Shown here one piece after another: positions 52,553-60,981 of a DNA stretch of 64,000 bases. Every line of letters begins with the position of its first letter. Within the stretch, counting starts at the first letter, position 1. The translations under genes and the position numbers were made by a program. The notes under the pieces were generated by a model. The model searched no databases. It had not been told where the DNA came from and worked only from the letters and a program-made list of their open reading frames with translations. The DNA comes from Anaerolineae bacterium (GTDB lineage Bacteria > Chloroflexota > Anaerolineae > Aggregatilineales > Phototrophicaceae). The DNA lies in assembly GCA_013360465.1 (NCBI GenBank), contig JABWBO010000005.1, forward strand, positions 62,001-126,000, written 5' to 3'.

Positions 52553-52579
52553 TTGACACCCTGACGAAACTCATATACT
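52553..52579 (+). promoter_or_regulatory. Promoter of the yceD gene
   Basis: TTGACA (52553-52558) and TATACT (52574-52579) are spaced by 15 bases, in an AT-rich stretch that stands out from the GC-rich surroundings. The yceD start lies 60 bases downstream. The spacer is a little shorter than the ideal 17. Confidence 0.6.
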
Positions 52580-52639
52580 TTTTATTTTAGTTAGAGTACT
52601 GTTATCCAATGCCTGCATTATCGTGATGAAGGTAGGAGC

Positions 52640-53164
52640 GTGAAGCAATACGCGAACGGTTACATCGGGAACCGTGTCCTCAAGCTCAACGTTGGTTTCC
52701 TGCTCGCCGATGGTCCCGGACATTCACACGAAACGAGCTTCGATGTCCCTGCGATTCGTGTCGCCGAGGATGTCGATCTCGCCTATTTGCGGGGACCGCT
52801 GCGGCTGAGCCGGACCAAAGAGGGCATTCTGGTTCAGGGACAGCTCCATGTGGGCATTGAAGAGGAATGTTATCGCTGCCTCGATGCGACCCTGGTCGAT
52901 CACGTGATCGCTGTCGAGGAGCTGTATCAGTATCCCCGGTCAGTAGATGCTGAATATGGCATCGATGAAGACGCCGTCGTTGACCTCGCCCCCCTCATCC
53001 GCGCCGAAGCGATCATTGCCGACTCGCATGGCGTGCTGTGCCGTCCAGATTGCAAGGGGTTGTGCCCGAACTGTGGGACCAACTGGAATCACGGCGTCTG
53101 TACCTGCGCCGATGATGAAATCGATCCCCGTTTTGCCAAGCTGAAAGAACTGCTTGAGCGGTAA
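52640..53164 (+). CDS. yceD: YceD-family (DUF177) protein, large-subunit rRNA accumulation
   Basis: A 174-residue YceD/DUF177 protein. The core has CYRCLDATLVDHV and the conserved C-terminal Cys set CRPDCKGLCPNCGTN, with a final CTC. YceD homologues support accumulation of 23S rRNA and are normally encoded before rpmF (ribosomal protein L32). Here no rpmF follows, and a primary-type sigma factor comes next instead. The start is GTG 52640, with AAGGTAGGAG upstream. A hairpin terminator follows the stop. Confidence 0.83.
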   Translation: MKQYANGYIGNRVLKLNVGFLLADGPGHSHETSFDVPAIRVAEDVDLAYLRGPLRLSRTKEGILVQGQLHVGIEEECYRCLDATLVDHVIAVEELYQYPRSVDAEYGIDEDAVVDLAPLIRAEAIIADSHGVLCRPDCKGLCPNCGTNWNHGVCTCADDEIDPRFAKLKELLER

Positions 53165-53212
53165 GGCGGATTTGTAGGGTGAAGGCGCTCATCCGCCTTC
53201 ACTCTTTTCTTA
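53163..53212 (+). terminator. Terminator with overlapping alternative stems after yceD
   Basis: Two stems share bases. GTGAAGGCG/CGCCTTCAC (53179-53187 with 53194-53202, 6-base loop) is followed by TCTTTTCTTA and looks like an intrinsic terminator. AAGGCGGAT/ATCCGCCTT (53163-53171 with 53191-53199) is a perfect 9-bp alternative that would destroy the terminator. The first stem begins at the yceD stop codon. Confidence 0.65.
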
Positions 53213-53228
53213 CTAGTACTGGTTTAGA

Positions 53229-53234
53229 TATAAT
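53229..53234 (+). promoter_or_regulatory. Probable -10 box of the sigma-factor gene
   Basis: A perfect TATAAT lies 33 bases before the TTG start. The region 17 bases upstream (TTTTCT) is a poor -35. Confidence 0.5.
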
Positions 53235-53267
53235 GCAGCTATTCAGGGGACTGGGCGGGGGGATACC

Positions 53268-54386
53268 TTGAAAGACTTCGATCAGGAATACGATCCTTCG
53301 TTCTCTTTCGACGATGACCGCTTCGCAGACGAGGATTTTGAGCTAGAAGAGATCGGTGACGACGCGCTGTCGCTTCTTGAAGGCGAAGGTAATGAAGAGA
53401 TCGCCTGGGAGGTGCTGGACGACTCGGACGTCCTCGACTTAGACGAGGAGTGGGCGGATGACGAGCTGCTGGCGGAAGAGCTGGCATCCAGCGACACCGT
53501 CGGGCTGTATCTGAAAGAAATGGCGCGCGTGCCGCTGTTGAGCAATGAAGAGGAAATCAATCTCTCTCAACGCATCGAAGCCGGACGCGATGCCAAGCGT
53601 AAGCTGCGCGCCCAGCCCGATCGCGCCCACGCCGAGGGGCTGCACCGCATCGTCGCTGACGGCGATGATGCCCGCGAACACCTGATCAAAGCCAACACCC
53701 GGCTGGTAGTGTCGATTGCCAAGCGCTACCTTTCGCGCGGTGTGCCCTTCCTCGATCTCATTCAAGAGGGCAACCTGGGGCTGATGAAGGCGGTGGAGAA
53801 GTTCGATTACCGCCGGGGCTTTCGCTTCAGCACCTATGCCACCTGGTGGATTCGCCAGACCGTCACCCGCGCTATCGCTGACCAGGGGCGAACCATCCGC
53901 GTCCCCGTCCATATGAGTGACCGTATCCGCCAGCTGTACCGGGTCGGGCGTCAGCTTGAGCAGCAAAACGGACGCAAGCCGACGCTGGACGAACTGGCGG
54001 AGGCGCTGCAGATCGATGTGCGCAAGGTGCGCTGGATGATGCGCGTTTCCTGGCAGCCGCTCAGCCTGGAACGTCCTGTCGGCGACGATGACGAAAGCGA
54101 GTTCGGGCATTTCATCGAAAACGATGCCGCGCCCAACCCGTCGCAGTCCGCTTTTCAGGTCATCCTGCGCGAAAAGATCGACGCCCTGCTCAATACGCTG
54201 ACGCCGCGTGAAGCGCGCATCTTGCAGCTGCGCTTCGGGCTGCTGAACGGCGAAAGCCACACCCTGGAAGAGGTCGGGCAGAAGTTCGGGCTGACCCGCG
54301 AGCGCATTCGCCAGATCGAAGGGCGGGCGCTGCGCCGGCTGCGACACCCACGCCGCAGCCGACATCTGCGTGATTATCTGACCTGA
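53268..54386 (+). CDS. Sigma-70-family RNA polymerase sigma factor, primary type
   Basis: A 372-residue sigma factor with regions 1.2, 2, 3 and 4. A strongly acidic N-terminus (1-72) stands in for region 1.1. Region 1.2 has [17 protein letters not shown], region 2 has [12 protein letters not shown]-type sequence, [35 protein letters not shown] in pieces (about 161-196), and region 4 ends with [19 protein letters not shown] (341-359). Core residues for -10 melting and -35 binding are kept, so it should read TTGACA/TATAAT promoters like those seen here. It could be the housekeeping factor or one of several paralogs, common in Chloroflexota; the short length (372) leaves this open. The start is TTG 53268 after GGGGGG. 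Confidence 0.88.
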   Translation: MKDFDQEYDPSFSFDDDRFADEDFELEEIGDDALSLLEGEGNEEIAWEVLDDSDVLDLDEEWADDELLAEELASSDTVGLYLKEMARVPLLSNEEEINLSQRIEAGRDAKRKLRAQPDRAHAEGLHRIVADGDDAREHLIKANTRLVVSIAKRYLSRGVPFLDLIQEGNLGLMKAVEKFDYRRGFRFSTYATWWIRQTVTRAIADQGRTIRVPVHMSDRIRQLYRVGRQLEQQNGRKPTLDELAEALQIDVRKVRWMMRVSWQPLSLERPVGDDDESEFGHFIENDAAPNPSQSAFQVILREKIDALLNTLTPREARILQLRFGLLNGESHTLEEVGQKFGLTRERIRQIEGRALRRLRHPRRSRHLRDYLT

Positions 54387-54408
54387 GGGCGAAGACCCGC
54401 CGGCTTTA

Positions 54409-55677
54409 CTACGTCTCCACGACAGGCGGCTGCGTAGTTGCAGACAACTGCGCGTTTCGCACAGGCGATCGCGTCAGCCACAGCGCCATCACAAATGTCC
54501 CGGTCATGGCGACGAGCAGGGTGAACTGCGCGCCGACCCCCGCGGCGATCATCCCTGCGATGAGCGCCCCGGCGGGCATCACCAGATGCGCCAGAAACTC
54601 AAAACTGGCGTGCGTGCGCCCCAGCAAGCGCCCCGGAATGACCCTCTGCCGGAAGCTCATCTCGCTGATCCAGAAGATCATCAGCGCACCGTCCCCGCCG
54701 ATCTGCGCTGCCAGCAGCAGGATGGGCGACCACTCGCGCGGGACAGCGCCCGCCAACGGGATGGCGAAATTGAGGATCGCACCAACCAGCAGCCCGCCGA
54801 TCATGGCGCGTCCGATTCCGAAGCGCCGGACGAGTCGTTCGACCAGGGCAGCGCCGATCAGCGCGCCGACGCCCCCACCGGCGATCAGCAAGCCCAGGAC
54901 TGCCGGGCTGATGCCCAGTTCACGCACGACGTAGAAATCGTAGAGCGCGCCGAAGAAGCTGCCAAAGAAGGTATTGACGGCGACTCCGGCTGCCAGCGCC
55001 TTCAGGATGGGTTGACCCCAGATCAACTGAAAACCTTCAGCGATTTCGCGGCGGATCGGCGCCCCGGCAGCATCTGCCGCCGGCGGCGGGACGTGCTTGC
55101 GGATTGCCGCCTTGCTGCCCGCGCCGACCAGGAAGGTGAACGAGTCGACGATGACCGCCAGCGGCGCGCCGATTGCCTGGACCAGCAGCCCGGTGACCGC
55201 CGGACCGCCGATCTCCGCCAGTGAGTCCGTTACGGCGAGCTTGCTGTTGCCCTCCATCAGTTGATCTGCTCCGATCAGCTGTGGCAGGTAGGCGCGATAC
55301 GCCGCATCGAAGACGACGCCCATTACGCTCAGCGCTGCCAGGATCGCCGCCAGCGCTTCGAAGCGCAGTCCACCGGTGAACGCCGCCAGGGGGATGAACA
55401 GCAGCAGGACGAAGCGCGTCAGATCGAGGGCGATCATCAGCGGGCGACGCGGCAGGCGGTCCACCCACGCCCCGGCGATCAGCCCGAAGAGCAGCACCGG
55501 CAGGGATGCCGCCGCCATCAGCCAGCCCATCTGAATGGGCGACGCGCCCAGGTTGATGACGGCGATCAGAGGAATGCCGCCGCGCGAGATGCGCGATCCG
55601 AATTCAGAGATCGTCTGTCCGAACCACAATTTGAGGAAATCCGGGTGGCGAAGCAGCCCGGATCGCGAAAATTTCAT
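54409..55677 (-). CDS. MFS transporter (DHA3/MFS_3-like)
   Basis: A 422-residue membrane protein with about 12 helices. The N-terminus PDFLKLWFGQTISEFGSRIS is typical of the MFS_3 (enterobactin exporter/macrolide efflux) branch, and AGAWVDRLPRRPLMIALD is motif A. It likely exports a small molecule or peptide-like compound. It converges on the sigma-factor gene with 22 bases between the ends, and is divergent from the Nudix gene. Specificity is not visible. Confidence 0.83.
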   Translation of the reverse strand: MKFSRSGLLRHPDFLKLWFGQTISEFGSRISRGGIPLIAVINLGASPIQMGWLMAAASLPVLLFGLIAGAWVDRLPRRPLMIALDLTRFVLLLFIPLAAFTGGLRFEALAAILAALSVMGVVFDAAYRAYLPQLIGADQLMEGNSKLAVTDSLAEIGGPAVTGLLVQAIGAPLAVIVDSFTFLVGAGSKAAIRKHVPPPAADAAGAPIRREIAEGFQLIWGQPILKALAAGVAVNTFFGSFFGALYDFYVVRELGISPAVLGLLIAGGGVGALIGAALVERLVRRFGIGRAMIGGLLVGAILNFAIPLAGAVPREWSPILLLAAQIGGDGALMIFWISEMSFRQRVIPGRLLGRTHASFEFLAHLVMPAGALIAGMIAAGVGAQFTLLVAMTGTFVMALWLTRSPVRNAQLSATTQPPVVET

Positions 55678-55763
55678 GAGGATTGGTCTCCATGAGCAGG
55701 TGGAGAATGCCCTCGACGACGTGTAGTATAGGACAGGTTTTCAACCTGAGATAGGGAGTCACT

Positions 55764-56396
55764 ATGACCGCACCCAACTGGCTGAACTGGGCGCAGCGCC
55801 TGGAGTCGATAGCGCAGACCGGTCTGCACTACGAGCCGCAGCCCTTCGACCGCGACCGCTACGAGATGGTCCGGCAGATTGCTGCCGAGATGCTGGCGGC
55901 GGCGGATGCTGGAAGCGTCGATATGCTGACCGCGCTCCTCGGTGAAGGGCGGGGGCACGCCACCCCCAAGATCGACGTGCGCGGCGTCATCGTTCGCGGC
56001 GACCGGATTCTGCTAGTGCAGGAAATGCTCGATCACGGTCGCTGGACGCTGCCCGGCGGCTGGGCGGATGTCGGCGAGTCTGCCGGCGAATCGGTGGCGC
56101 GGGAGATTTATGAAGAGACCGGCTACCAGGCGCGGGCGGTCAAGCTGCTGGCGCTCTTTGACCGTAACAAACACGATCACCCGCCGTACGTTTTTCATGC
56201 CTACAAGGCGTTTTTCCGATGCGAGCTGCTGAGCGACGAACGCACGCCCGACCCGCGTAATATCGAAACCGGCGATGTCGGCTGGTTCAGCGCCGATGCC
56301 CTGCCAGAACTTTCCACCGCGCGCGTGACCTATGCGCAGATCGCCCGTTTCTTTGAGCATCTGCGCCGCCCGGATCTGTCCACCGACTTCGATTGA
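55764..56396 (+). CDS. Nudix hydrolase with N-terminal NUDIX_N-like domain
   Basis: A 210-residue cytoplasmic enzyme. The N-terminal 60 residues (LNWAQRLESIAQTGLHYE) match the small helical domain that precedes Nudix domains in some ADP-ribose or NUDIX_N proteins. The Nudix box is intact: GGWADVGESAGESVAREIYEETG (about 100-122) with REIYEE as metal ligands. It hydrolyses nucleoside diphosphates linked to another group; the usual guess is an ADP-ribose-type compound. AGGGAG lies about 6 bases before the ATG. Confidence 0.84.
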   Translation: MTAPNWLNWAQRLESIAQTGLHYEPQPFDRDRYEMVRQIAAEMLAAADAGSVDMLTALLGEGRGHATPKIDVRGVIVRGDRILLVQEMLDHGRWTLPGGWADVGESAGESVAREIYEETGYQARAVKLLALFDRNKHDHPPYVFHAYKAFFRCELLSDERTPDPRNIETGDVGWFSADALPELSTARVTYAQIARFFEHLRRPDLSTDFD

Positions 56397-56441
56397 ACAT
56401 CATCGACCATGACTGAAGATGCATCTCGTGAGGTGAATGCT

Positions 56442-57227
56442 ATGCAGATCGCGATTGCTGAGAGCCTGCTGGCGGCTGCATACCCAGTCGTCAGCGAGAG
56501 TCTGATCACCGTCTTTGAGCGCGCCGCCGCTTTGGGAGCCGAAGGCGTGGACATCTCCGGCGGCGATCTCGAAGTGCGCTTCGAGGACCTGGCGGCGGCG
56601 GCAGTGCGCACCGGCGTGAAGATTGGCGGGATTCACTTCGGCAGGCAGGGCGCGCTGCTCTCGCCGGATATGGACGAGCGCGAACGGGCGCTGGAGCGGC
56701 TGCGCAGCAATATCGCCTGTGCTGTCGATCTGGCGGCGGCGGGCGTGGTCGTCGTGCCGCACTACGGCGCATATACCATGCCCGATCTCACGCCCTGGAT
56801 GTCGGCGGGGGAACTGCACGCCGAGATGCTGCACATGCATCTGCGGACTCTTTCCGATTTCTGCCACGCGCTCGGCACACGTCTGTTCATCCAGACCGCG
56901 TCGGCTGTCGAAACCCGCTTCGTCAGCCGTCTGGCGCAGGCAGGTGCGATAGTGCGGCGCATCAACCACCCGGATGTGCTGGTCGGCGTCGATCTGGGTG
57001 CGCTGGCGGACGAAGGGGGCAGCTCGGAGGAGTCTCTGAAGGCGCTGGTGGGGCAGGTCGGCTACGTGGCGCTGCCTGTCGAGGCGCTGTCAAGGCTCGA
57101 TACGGACGCGACCCTGAACGCCCTGCGCGCTTCGGACTATCAGGGCTGGATCACCCTCACGGGCGCGGCGGGCGGCGATCTGCCGGCGGCGATGGAGAGT
57201 CTGCGCGCCGCCCTGGGCACAGCGTGA
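56442..57227 (+). CDS. Xylose-isomerase-like TIM-barrel protein
   Basis: A 261-residue cytoplasmic protein with the pattern of sugar-phosphate isomerase/epimerase (AP endonuclease 2) barrels: FERAAALGAEGVDISGGDLEV, VPHYGAYTMPDLT and LGTRLFIQTAS. The metal-binding Glu and His positions of the active family are not clearly kept, so it may have lost or changed activity. I start at ATG 56442, preceded by GAGGTG; the track start is 33 bases earlier. It lies between the Nudix and dus genes, and all three run in the same direction. Confidence 0.65.
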   Translation: MQIAIAESLLAAAYPVVSESLITVFERAAALGAEGVDISGGDLEVRFEDLAAAAVRTGVKIGGIHFGRQGALLSPDMDERERALERLRSNIACAVDLAAAGVVVVPHYGAYTMPDLTPWMSAGELHAEMLHMHLRTLSDFCHALGTRLFIQTASAVETRFVSRLAQAGAIVRRINHPDVLVGVDLGALADEGGSSEESLKALVGQVGYVALPVEALSRLDTDATLNALRASDYQGWITLTGAAGGDLPAAMESLRAALGTA

Positions 57228-57299
57228 TCACGGCGGGGTGGCATTTTTCGCCGTTTTTGCGATGATAGGGACTGGTAATCGCCTGATATTTCGGATCAC

Positions 57300-58337
57300 A
57301 TGACAGAAAATTACCTGAAACCGCTCAATATCGGCGGCGTCATCATTGAGACGCCGCTCACCCTCGCGCCGATGGCGGGGCAGACGAATCACGCCATGCG
57401 CATGATGTGCCGCCGCTATGGCGACTGCGGGCTGGTCACCACCGAGCTGCTCAGCAGCGTCGCTCTTTCTTACAGGACGCCGCGCTCATACGCCATGTTC
57501 GACTGGCAGCCGCGTGAGCATCCGTTTTCCGTACAATTGTTCGGCGCGGACCTTGGCATGATGGCGGAGGCGGCGCGCATGGTCGTCGACGACGGTGCGG
57601 CGCTGGTCGATATCAACATGGGGTGCTGGGTGCCCAAAGTCGCCAGGACCGGCGCCGGCGCGGCGCTGATGCGCGATGTCTGCACAGCGGCGGCGGTTGT
57701 CCGGGCGGTGGTCGATGCCGTCTCCGTGCCGGTCACTGTCAAGATTCGCGCCGGTTGGGAGCCGAATGAGCCGACTGCGGTCGAGTTCGCCAGGGCGGCG
57801 CAGGATGCCGGTGTCAAAGCCATCGCCGTCCACGCGCGTTTTGCCGTGCAGGGTTTCAGCGGCGAACCCGATTGGGGCTGGATTCGTAAAGTGAAAGAAG
57901 CCGGCGGCATTCCGGTGATCGGCAACGGTGATGTGCGCACCGCCGAGGATGCGCGGCGCATGTTCGAGGAGACCGGCTGCGATGCGGTGATGATCGGGCG
58001 GGCGGCGCTGGGACGTCCCTGGGTCTTTCGCCAGATCGCCCACAAGCTGCGCACCGGCGAAGACCTGCCAGAGCCTTTGCCCTCGGAAAAGATCGCAGCC
58101 TGCCTGGAACATGCCCGGCTGACGCTGGAGAACACCCGGCTGCCGGTTCGCCAGGCGATCCTGGAGATGCGCGGGCAGCTCACGCAGTACAGCTTTGGCG
58201 TGCCCGGCGCAGCGGCGATCCGCGATCAGCTGGTGCATATGGAGTCGCTGGAAGATGTCGAACGGGTGCTGCTGCCCGTGCTGGAACGGGAACGCGCCCG
58301 TGAGGCGGCGGCTTCGCCGAGGCGTGAAGTCGCCTGA
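57300..58337 (+). CDS. dus: tRNA-dihydrouridine synthase
   Basis: A 345-residue flavin enzyme that reduces uridine in tRNA D-loops. Typical motifs are LAPMAGQTNHAMRMM near residue 22, SVQLFG near 77, DINMGCWVPKVARTGAG near 99-115 (Cys104 is the proton donor), VKIRAGW near 146, AVHAR near 176, and the FMN-phosphate region GNGDV and IGRAALGRPW. The usual Pro after the catalytic Cys is Trp (GCW instead of GCP). No Shine-Dalgarno is clear before the ATG. Confidence 0.92.
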   Translation: MTENYLKPLNIGGVIIETPLTLAPMAGQTNHAMRMMCRRYGDCGLVTTELLSSVALSYRTPRSYAMFDWQPREHPFSVQLFGADLGMMAEAARMVVDDGAALVDINMGCWVPKVARTGAGAALMRDVCTAAAVVRAVVDAVSVPVTVKIRAGWEPNEPTAVEFARAAQDAGVKAIAVHARFAVQGFSGEPDWGWIRKVKEAGGIPVIGNGDVRTAEDARRMFEETGCDAVMIGRAALGRPWVFRQIAHKLRTGEDLPEPLPSEKIAACLEHARLTLENTRLPVRQAILEMRGQLTQYSFGVPGAAAIRDQLVHMESLEDVERVLLPVLERERAREAAASPRREVA

Positions 58338-58338
58338 T

Positions 58339-58821
58339 CTACGAACCGGCGGGTGGCGGTTCGCTGCCGTCGGATTTCGCCGCCGACCAGGTACCGAAAT
58401 CCTGCCCGCCGTTTTGAGCCGGTGTTTCCTGGGCAGGCGCTGTCGGGAGTTTAATGCTTTGTGTCTGCGATTTCAGATCTCCCCAGGAACCGAGCGCCGT
58501 CGCGTCTTTGACCGTATTGACTTCCTGTTTCACCTGGTCCATCGACTCGCGGATGGGCTGGGTGACCGGGGTGATGGCGCGCTCGATCTCCTTCCGAATC
58601 GTGGCTTTCGTCGGCGGTTCGGTGGGTACACGAATATCGACGCCGGCTTGATCCAGTTCTTTTTGCAGGAGCGCCGCCGTTTCGCTCCACATGCGCCGCA
58701 GCACCGCGACATACTGCCCGAGCTTATACGCCCAGGCGATCATGCGTTTTGGTCCGGCGACAAGCAGCATCACCAGGAGGATTGCGACCAGTTCCCAAGC
58801 GCCAACGCCGAAAAGTTCCAT
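58339..58821 (-). CDS. TatA/TatB-like twin-arginine translocase component
   Basis: A 160-residue protein with an N-terminal membrane helix (FGVGAWELVAILLVMLLVAGPKRM), then an amphipathic helix with AYKLGQYVAVLRRMW, and a long hydrophilic tail. The xGxxEL..I...L...GPKRL layout is that of TatA/TatB (Hcf106) proteins, which form the pore or substrate dock of the Tat system. The GPKR version and the length favour TatB-like. No tatC is in the window. A minus-strand TATAAT at 58847-58852 is the likely -10; the stop lies one base from the convergent dus gene. Confidence 0.8.
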   Translation of the reverse strand: MELFGVGAWELVAILLVMLLVAGPKRMIAWAYKLGQYVAVLRRMWSETAALLQKELDQAGVDIRVPTEPPTKATIRKEIERAITPVTQPIRESMDQVKQEVNTVKDATALGSWGDLKSQTQSIKLPTAPAQETPAQNGGQDFGTWSAAKSDGSEPPPAGS

Positions 58822-58846
58822 AGGATACCCTCACGCTACACTGCCT

Positions 58847-58852
58847 ATTATA
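58847..58852 (-). promoter_or_regulatory. Probable -10 box of the TatA/B-like gene
   Basis: TATAAT on the minus strand lies 26 bases before the start codon. Confidence 0.5.
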
Positions 58853-59045
58853 CCGATCAACGACTGAGGCGTCCGCCCATTTTCTTTGAAAGTCGGCTTT
58901 CGTATAGAGCGGAGGGGGATCACCGCCGTGTTGTTGAAACGAGATGGCGCTGGCGTTCCTGCGCATCGGGCACACAGCAGTCGTCGCAGGGTGAGCCGCT
59001 GAGTCTGGTTGGGCGGCGGCGTCTGCACGTTTTTTGCGCATCGGC

Positions 59046-59051
59046 TATAAT
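59046..59051 (+). promoter_or_regulatory. Probable -10 box of the PpiC-like gene
   Basis: TATAAT lies 71 bases before the chosen GTG start and only 11 before an upstream in-frame ATG at 59062. Confidence 0.45.
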
Positions 59052-59121
59052 CACCTGTCAGATGGCGAAAAATGCGGACGGGAAGATGCCCCGTTTTCAT
59101 GACATAGCGCCAGGAGTGCCC

Positions 59122-60039
59122 GTGACCCGAAAAAGCTTCATCCTGCTGCTTGCACCGGCGATCTTCGCGATGACGGCGTGCGGTGGCAGCCCCCAAGACA
59201 GCAGCCTCGCCGCGACGGCGAGCGCTGTGCCGACAGCCGCCGCGACCGTGCCGACCGCTGTACCGCTTCCCACCGATGAAAGCGGCGAGCCGCTGGTGGC
59301 GCGCGTCAATGGCGAGCCGATCACTCTGGAAGCATTCCGGCGCATGGTCGCCCGCTTTCAGGCGGAGCCGAGCCTGCGTAACGACCCCGAAGGGCTGCGC
59401 GAAGTGGTCATGCGCACCCTGGTCGAACAGGTGTTGATCGAGCAGGAAGCCGCCCGCTTGCAGATCGCCGTCTCCGACGCCGAGGTCGATGGCGAAGTCG
59501 CGCGTATGGTCGACTCTGCCGGCGGTGAAGGCAACTGGTCGAACTGGCTGGCACAGAACATGTATACGGCGGAAGAATTCCGTGCCCTGCTGTATGCCAC
59601 GCTGCTGACCAACCGCGTGCGCGACCAGGTGACGGGCGCGCTCGACCAGCCGGTGGCGCAGGTACATGCGCGGCACATCCTGGTCACCACCCGCGATGAA
59701 GCGACGGCGCTGCTGGTGCGCCTGCGTAACCGCGAAGATTTCACGGCGCTGGCAGCCGCTTTCTCGCTCGACACCACGACCAATCTGCTGGGGGGCGACC
59801 TAGGCTGGTTCACACAGGATGAACTGCTGGAACCAGAACTGGCGCGCATCGCCTTTGAGCTTGAAGCGAATCAGATCGCAGGACCGGTGGAGACCGGGCT
59901 GGGGTACCATATCATCCAGACGCTTGAGAAAGATGTACGCCCGGTGAGTGACGAAAAACGCGCTGTCCTGGCGCAGGTGCGATTTGAGCAGTGGCTCGCG
60001 TCGCTGGCGGAGAGCGCCACGATTGAGCAGTATCTGTAA
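59122..60039 (+). CDS. Parvulin-type peptidyl-prolyl isomerase lipoprotein (PrsA/SurA-like)
   Basis: A 305-residue exported foldase. The lipobox is FAMTAC (Cys about residue 19), then a short Ala/Thr/Pro linker. A SurA/PrsA-type helical domain follows (ARVNGEPITLEAFRRMV, then VEQVLIEQEAARLQI), and a PpiC parvulin domain lies at about 175-270 (VHARHILVTTRDEATALL, DLGWFTQDELLEPE and GYHIIQTLE). It assists folding of secreted proteins outside the membrane. I chose GTG 59122 because AGGAG lies 6 bases upstream and the signal peptide then has normal length; ATG 59062 and 59086 are alternatives. Confidence 0.85.
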   Translation: MTRKSFILLLAPAIFAMTACGGSPQDSSLAATASAVPTAAATVPTAVPLPTDESGEPLVARVNGEPITLEAFRRMVARFQAEPSLRNDPEGLREVVMRTLVEQVLIEQEAARLQIAVSDAEVDGEVARMVDSAGGEGNWSNWLAQNMYTAEEFRALLYATLLTNRVRDQVTGALDQPVAQVHARHILVTTRDEATALLVRLRNREDFTALAAAFSLDTTTNLLGGDLGWFTQDELLEPELARIAFELEANQIAGPVETGLGYHIIQTLEKDVRPVSDEKRAVLAQVRFEQWLASLAESATIEQYL

Positions 60040-60051
60040 ACGGGGGAAGTC

Positions 60052-60969
60052 ATGAGACAGGGAAACGCTCTAATCTACAACATCATCTCGATCATCTTCC
60101 TCATCCTCACTGTGGTTACCCTGGCATTCGTCGGCGCTCGACTCGTCTCGCCGGCTCCCGCGCCGACGGAGGTCGCCCAGGTGCTGCCCACCGCCGTCGT
60201 GCTGCCGACCATCACCGCGACCTTCACACCCAGCAATACTCCGCCGCCGACTCTCACCTTCACGCCGACCCCGACGGAGACTATCACTCCGACGGACGTG
60301 CCGCCGACCGAGACATCGACGCCGCGCCCGACCTTCACCGCGACGCTGACTTTCACACCGGCGCCGACCAACACCGGCGCGCCGAGCGCGACCATCGCCC
60401 CGACGGATACGGTTCCGCCGACTTCGACCGTGCCGCCGACTTCGACTGTGCCGCCGAGCGCGACGCTGACCTTCACGCCGCCGCCGAGCGCGACGATCAC
60501 CTCGACGCTGCCCTTCACCGCGACTCCACAGCCGACTCGCACCCCGCCGCCCACTGCGACGACGGTGATCACCATTCCCCCGGTGGAGGATGCCCCTTCG
60601 CCCTATCCCTTCGCCCTGCGGGACGGACAGCCGGTCTTCAACCAGAACTTCGCCAATACCGCCGGGTGCTCCTGGCAGGGCATCGGCGGGCAGGTGTTTG
60701 ACCTGAACGACCAGCCGCTGCTCGGCGTTACGGTTCACGTCTTCGGTTCTGGTGTGGACGTGCGGGTGACCAGCGGCAGCAACACCATCTATGGCATCGC
60801 CGGATGGGAAGTGCCGCTCAATTCGGTGCTGACCGGCAACTCCTATCTGGTCGAGCTGCTGTCCCCGGCGGGGACGATCATTTCGCCGCAGATCACCGTG
60901 AGCTTCACCGCCAACGACTGTGCGCGCAATCTGGCGCTGGTGAATTTCAAGCAGAACCGTCCGCTGTAA
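60052..60969 (+). CDS. Membrane-anchored protein with Pro/Thr stalk, first of pair
   Basis: A 305-residue protein. A membrane helix (IISIIFLILTVVTLAFVGA) near the N-terminus leads to a long Pro/Thr stalk (about residues 35-180) and a globular C-terminal domain of about 115 residues with GCSWQGIGGQVFD, a VTVHVFGSGVDV strand pair and a late DCARN. Two conserved Cys may form a disulfide. The stalk is probably extended and perhaps O-glycosylated. The domain is shared with the next gene and looks Ig-like or carboxypeptidase-regulatory-like. It lies 12 bases after the PpiC-like gene, so it may be a client or partner of that foldase. Confidence 0.72.
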   Translation: MRQGNALIYNIISIIFLILTVVTLAFVGARLVSPAPAPTEVAQVLPTAVVLPTITATFTPSNTPPPTLTFTPTPTETITPTDVPPTETSTPRPTFTATLTFTPAPTNTGAPSATIAPTDTVPPTSTVPPTSTVPPSATLTFTPPPSATITSTLPFTATPQPTRTPPPTATTVITIPPVEDAPSPYPFALRDGQPVFNQNFANTAGCSWQGIGGQVFDLNDQPLLGVTVHVFGSGVDVRVTSGSNTIYGIAGWEVPLNSVLTGNSYLVELLSPAGTIISPQITVSFTANDCARNLALVNFKQNRPL

Positions 60970-60981
60970 GGCGGTTCCAGC

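Larger units (their letters stand above)
58822..59121. other. 300-base divergent intergenic region
   Basis: The stretch between the TatA/B-like and PpiC-like genes has no convincing gene. It holds a minus-strand TATAAT (58847-58852) for the Tat gene and a plus-strand TATAAT (59046-59051) for the foldase gene. In between I see GC-rich sequence with no clear hairpin or RNA motif. ORFs that cross it are shadows. Confidence 0.6.

Noticed and set aside
58195-59121. Long N-terminal extension of the PpiC-like gene in the ORF track
   Set aside because: The extension overlaps dus and the Tat gene in other frames and lacks homology; the lipoprotein signal begins at 59122.
60300-60540. Dense short repeats that look like a satellite
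   Set aside because: They encode the Pro/Thr stalk of an exported protein and stay in frame throughout.
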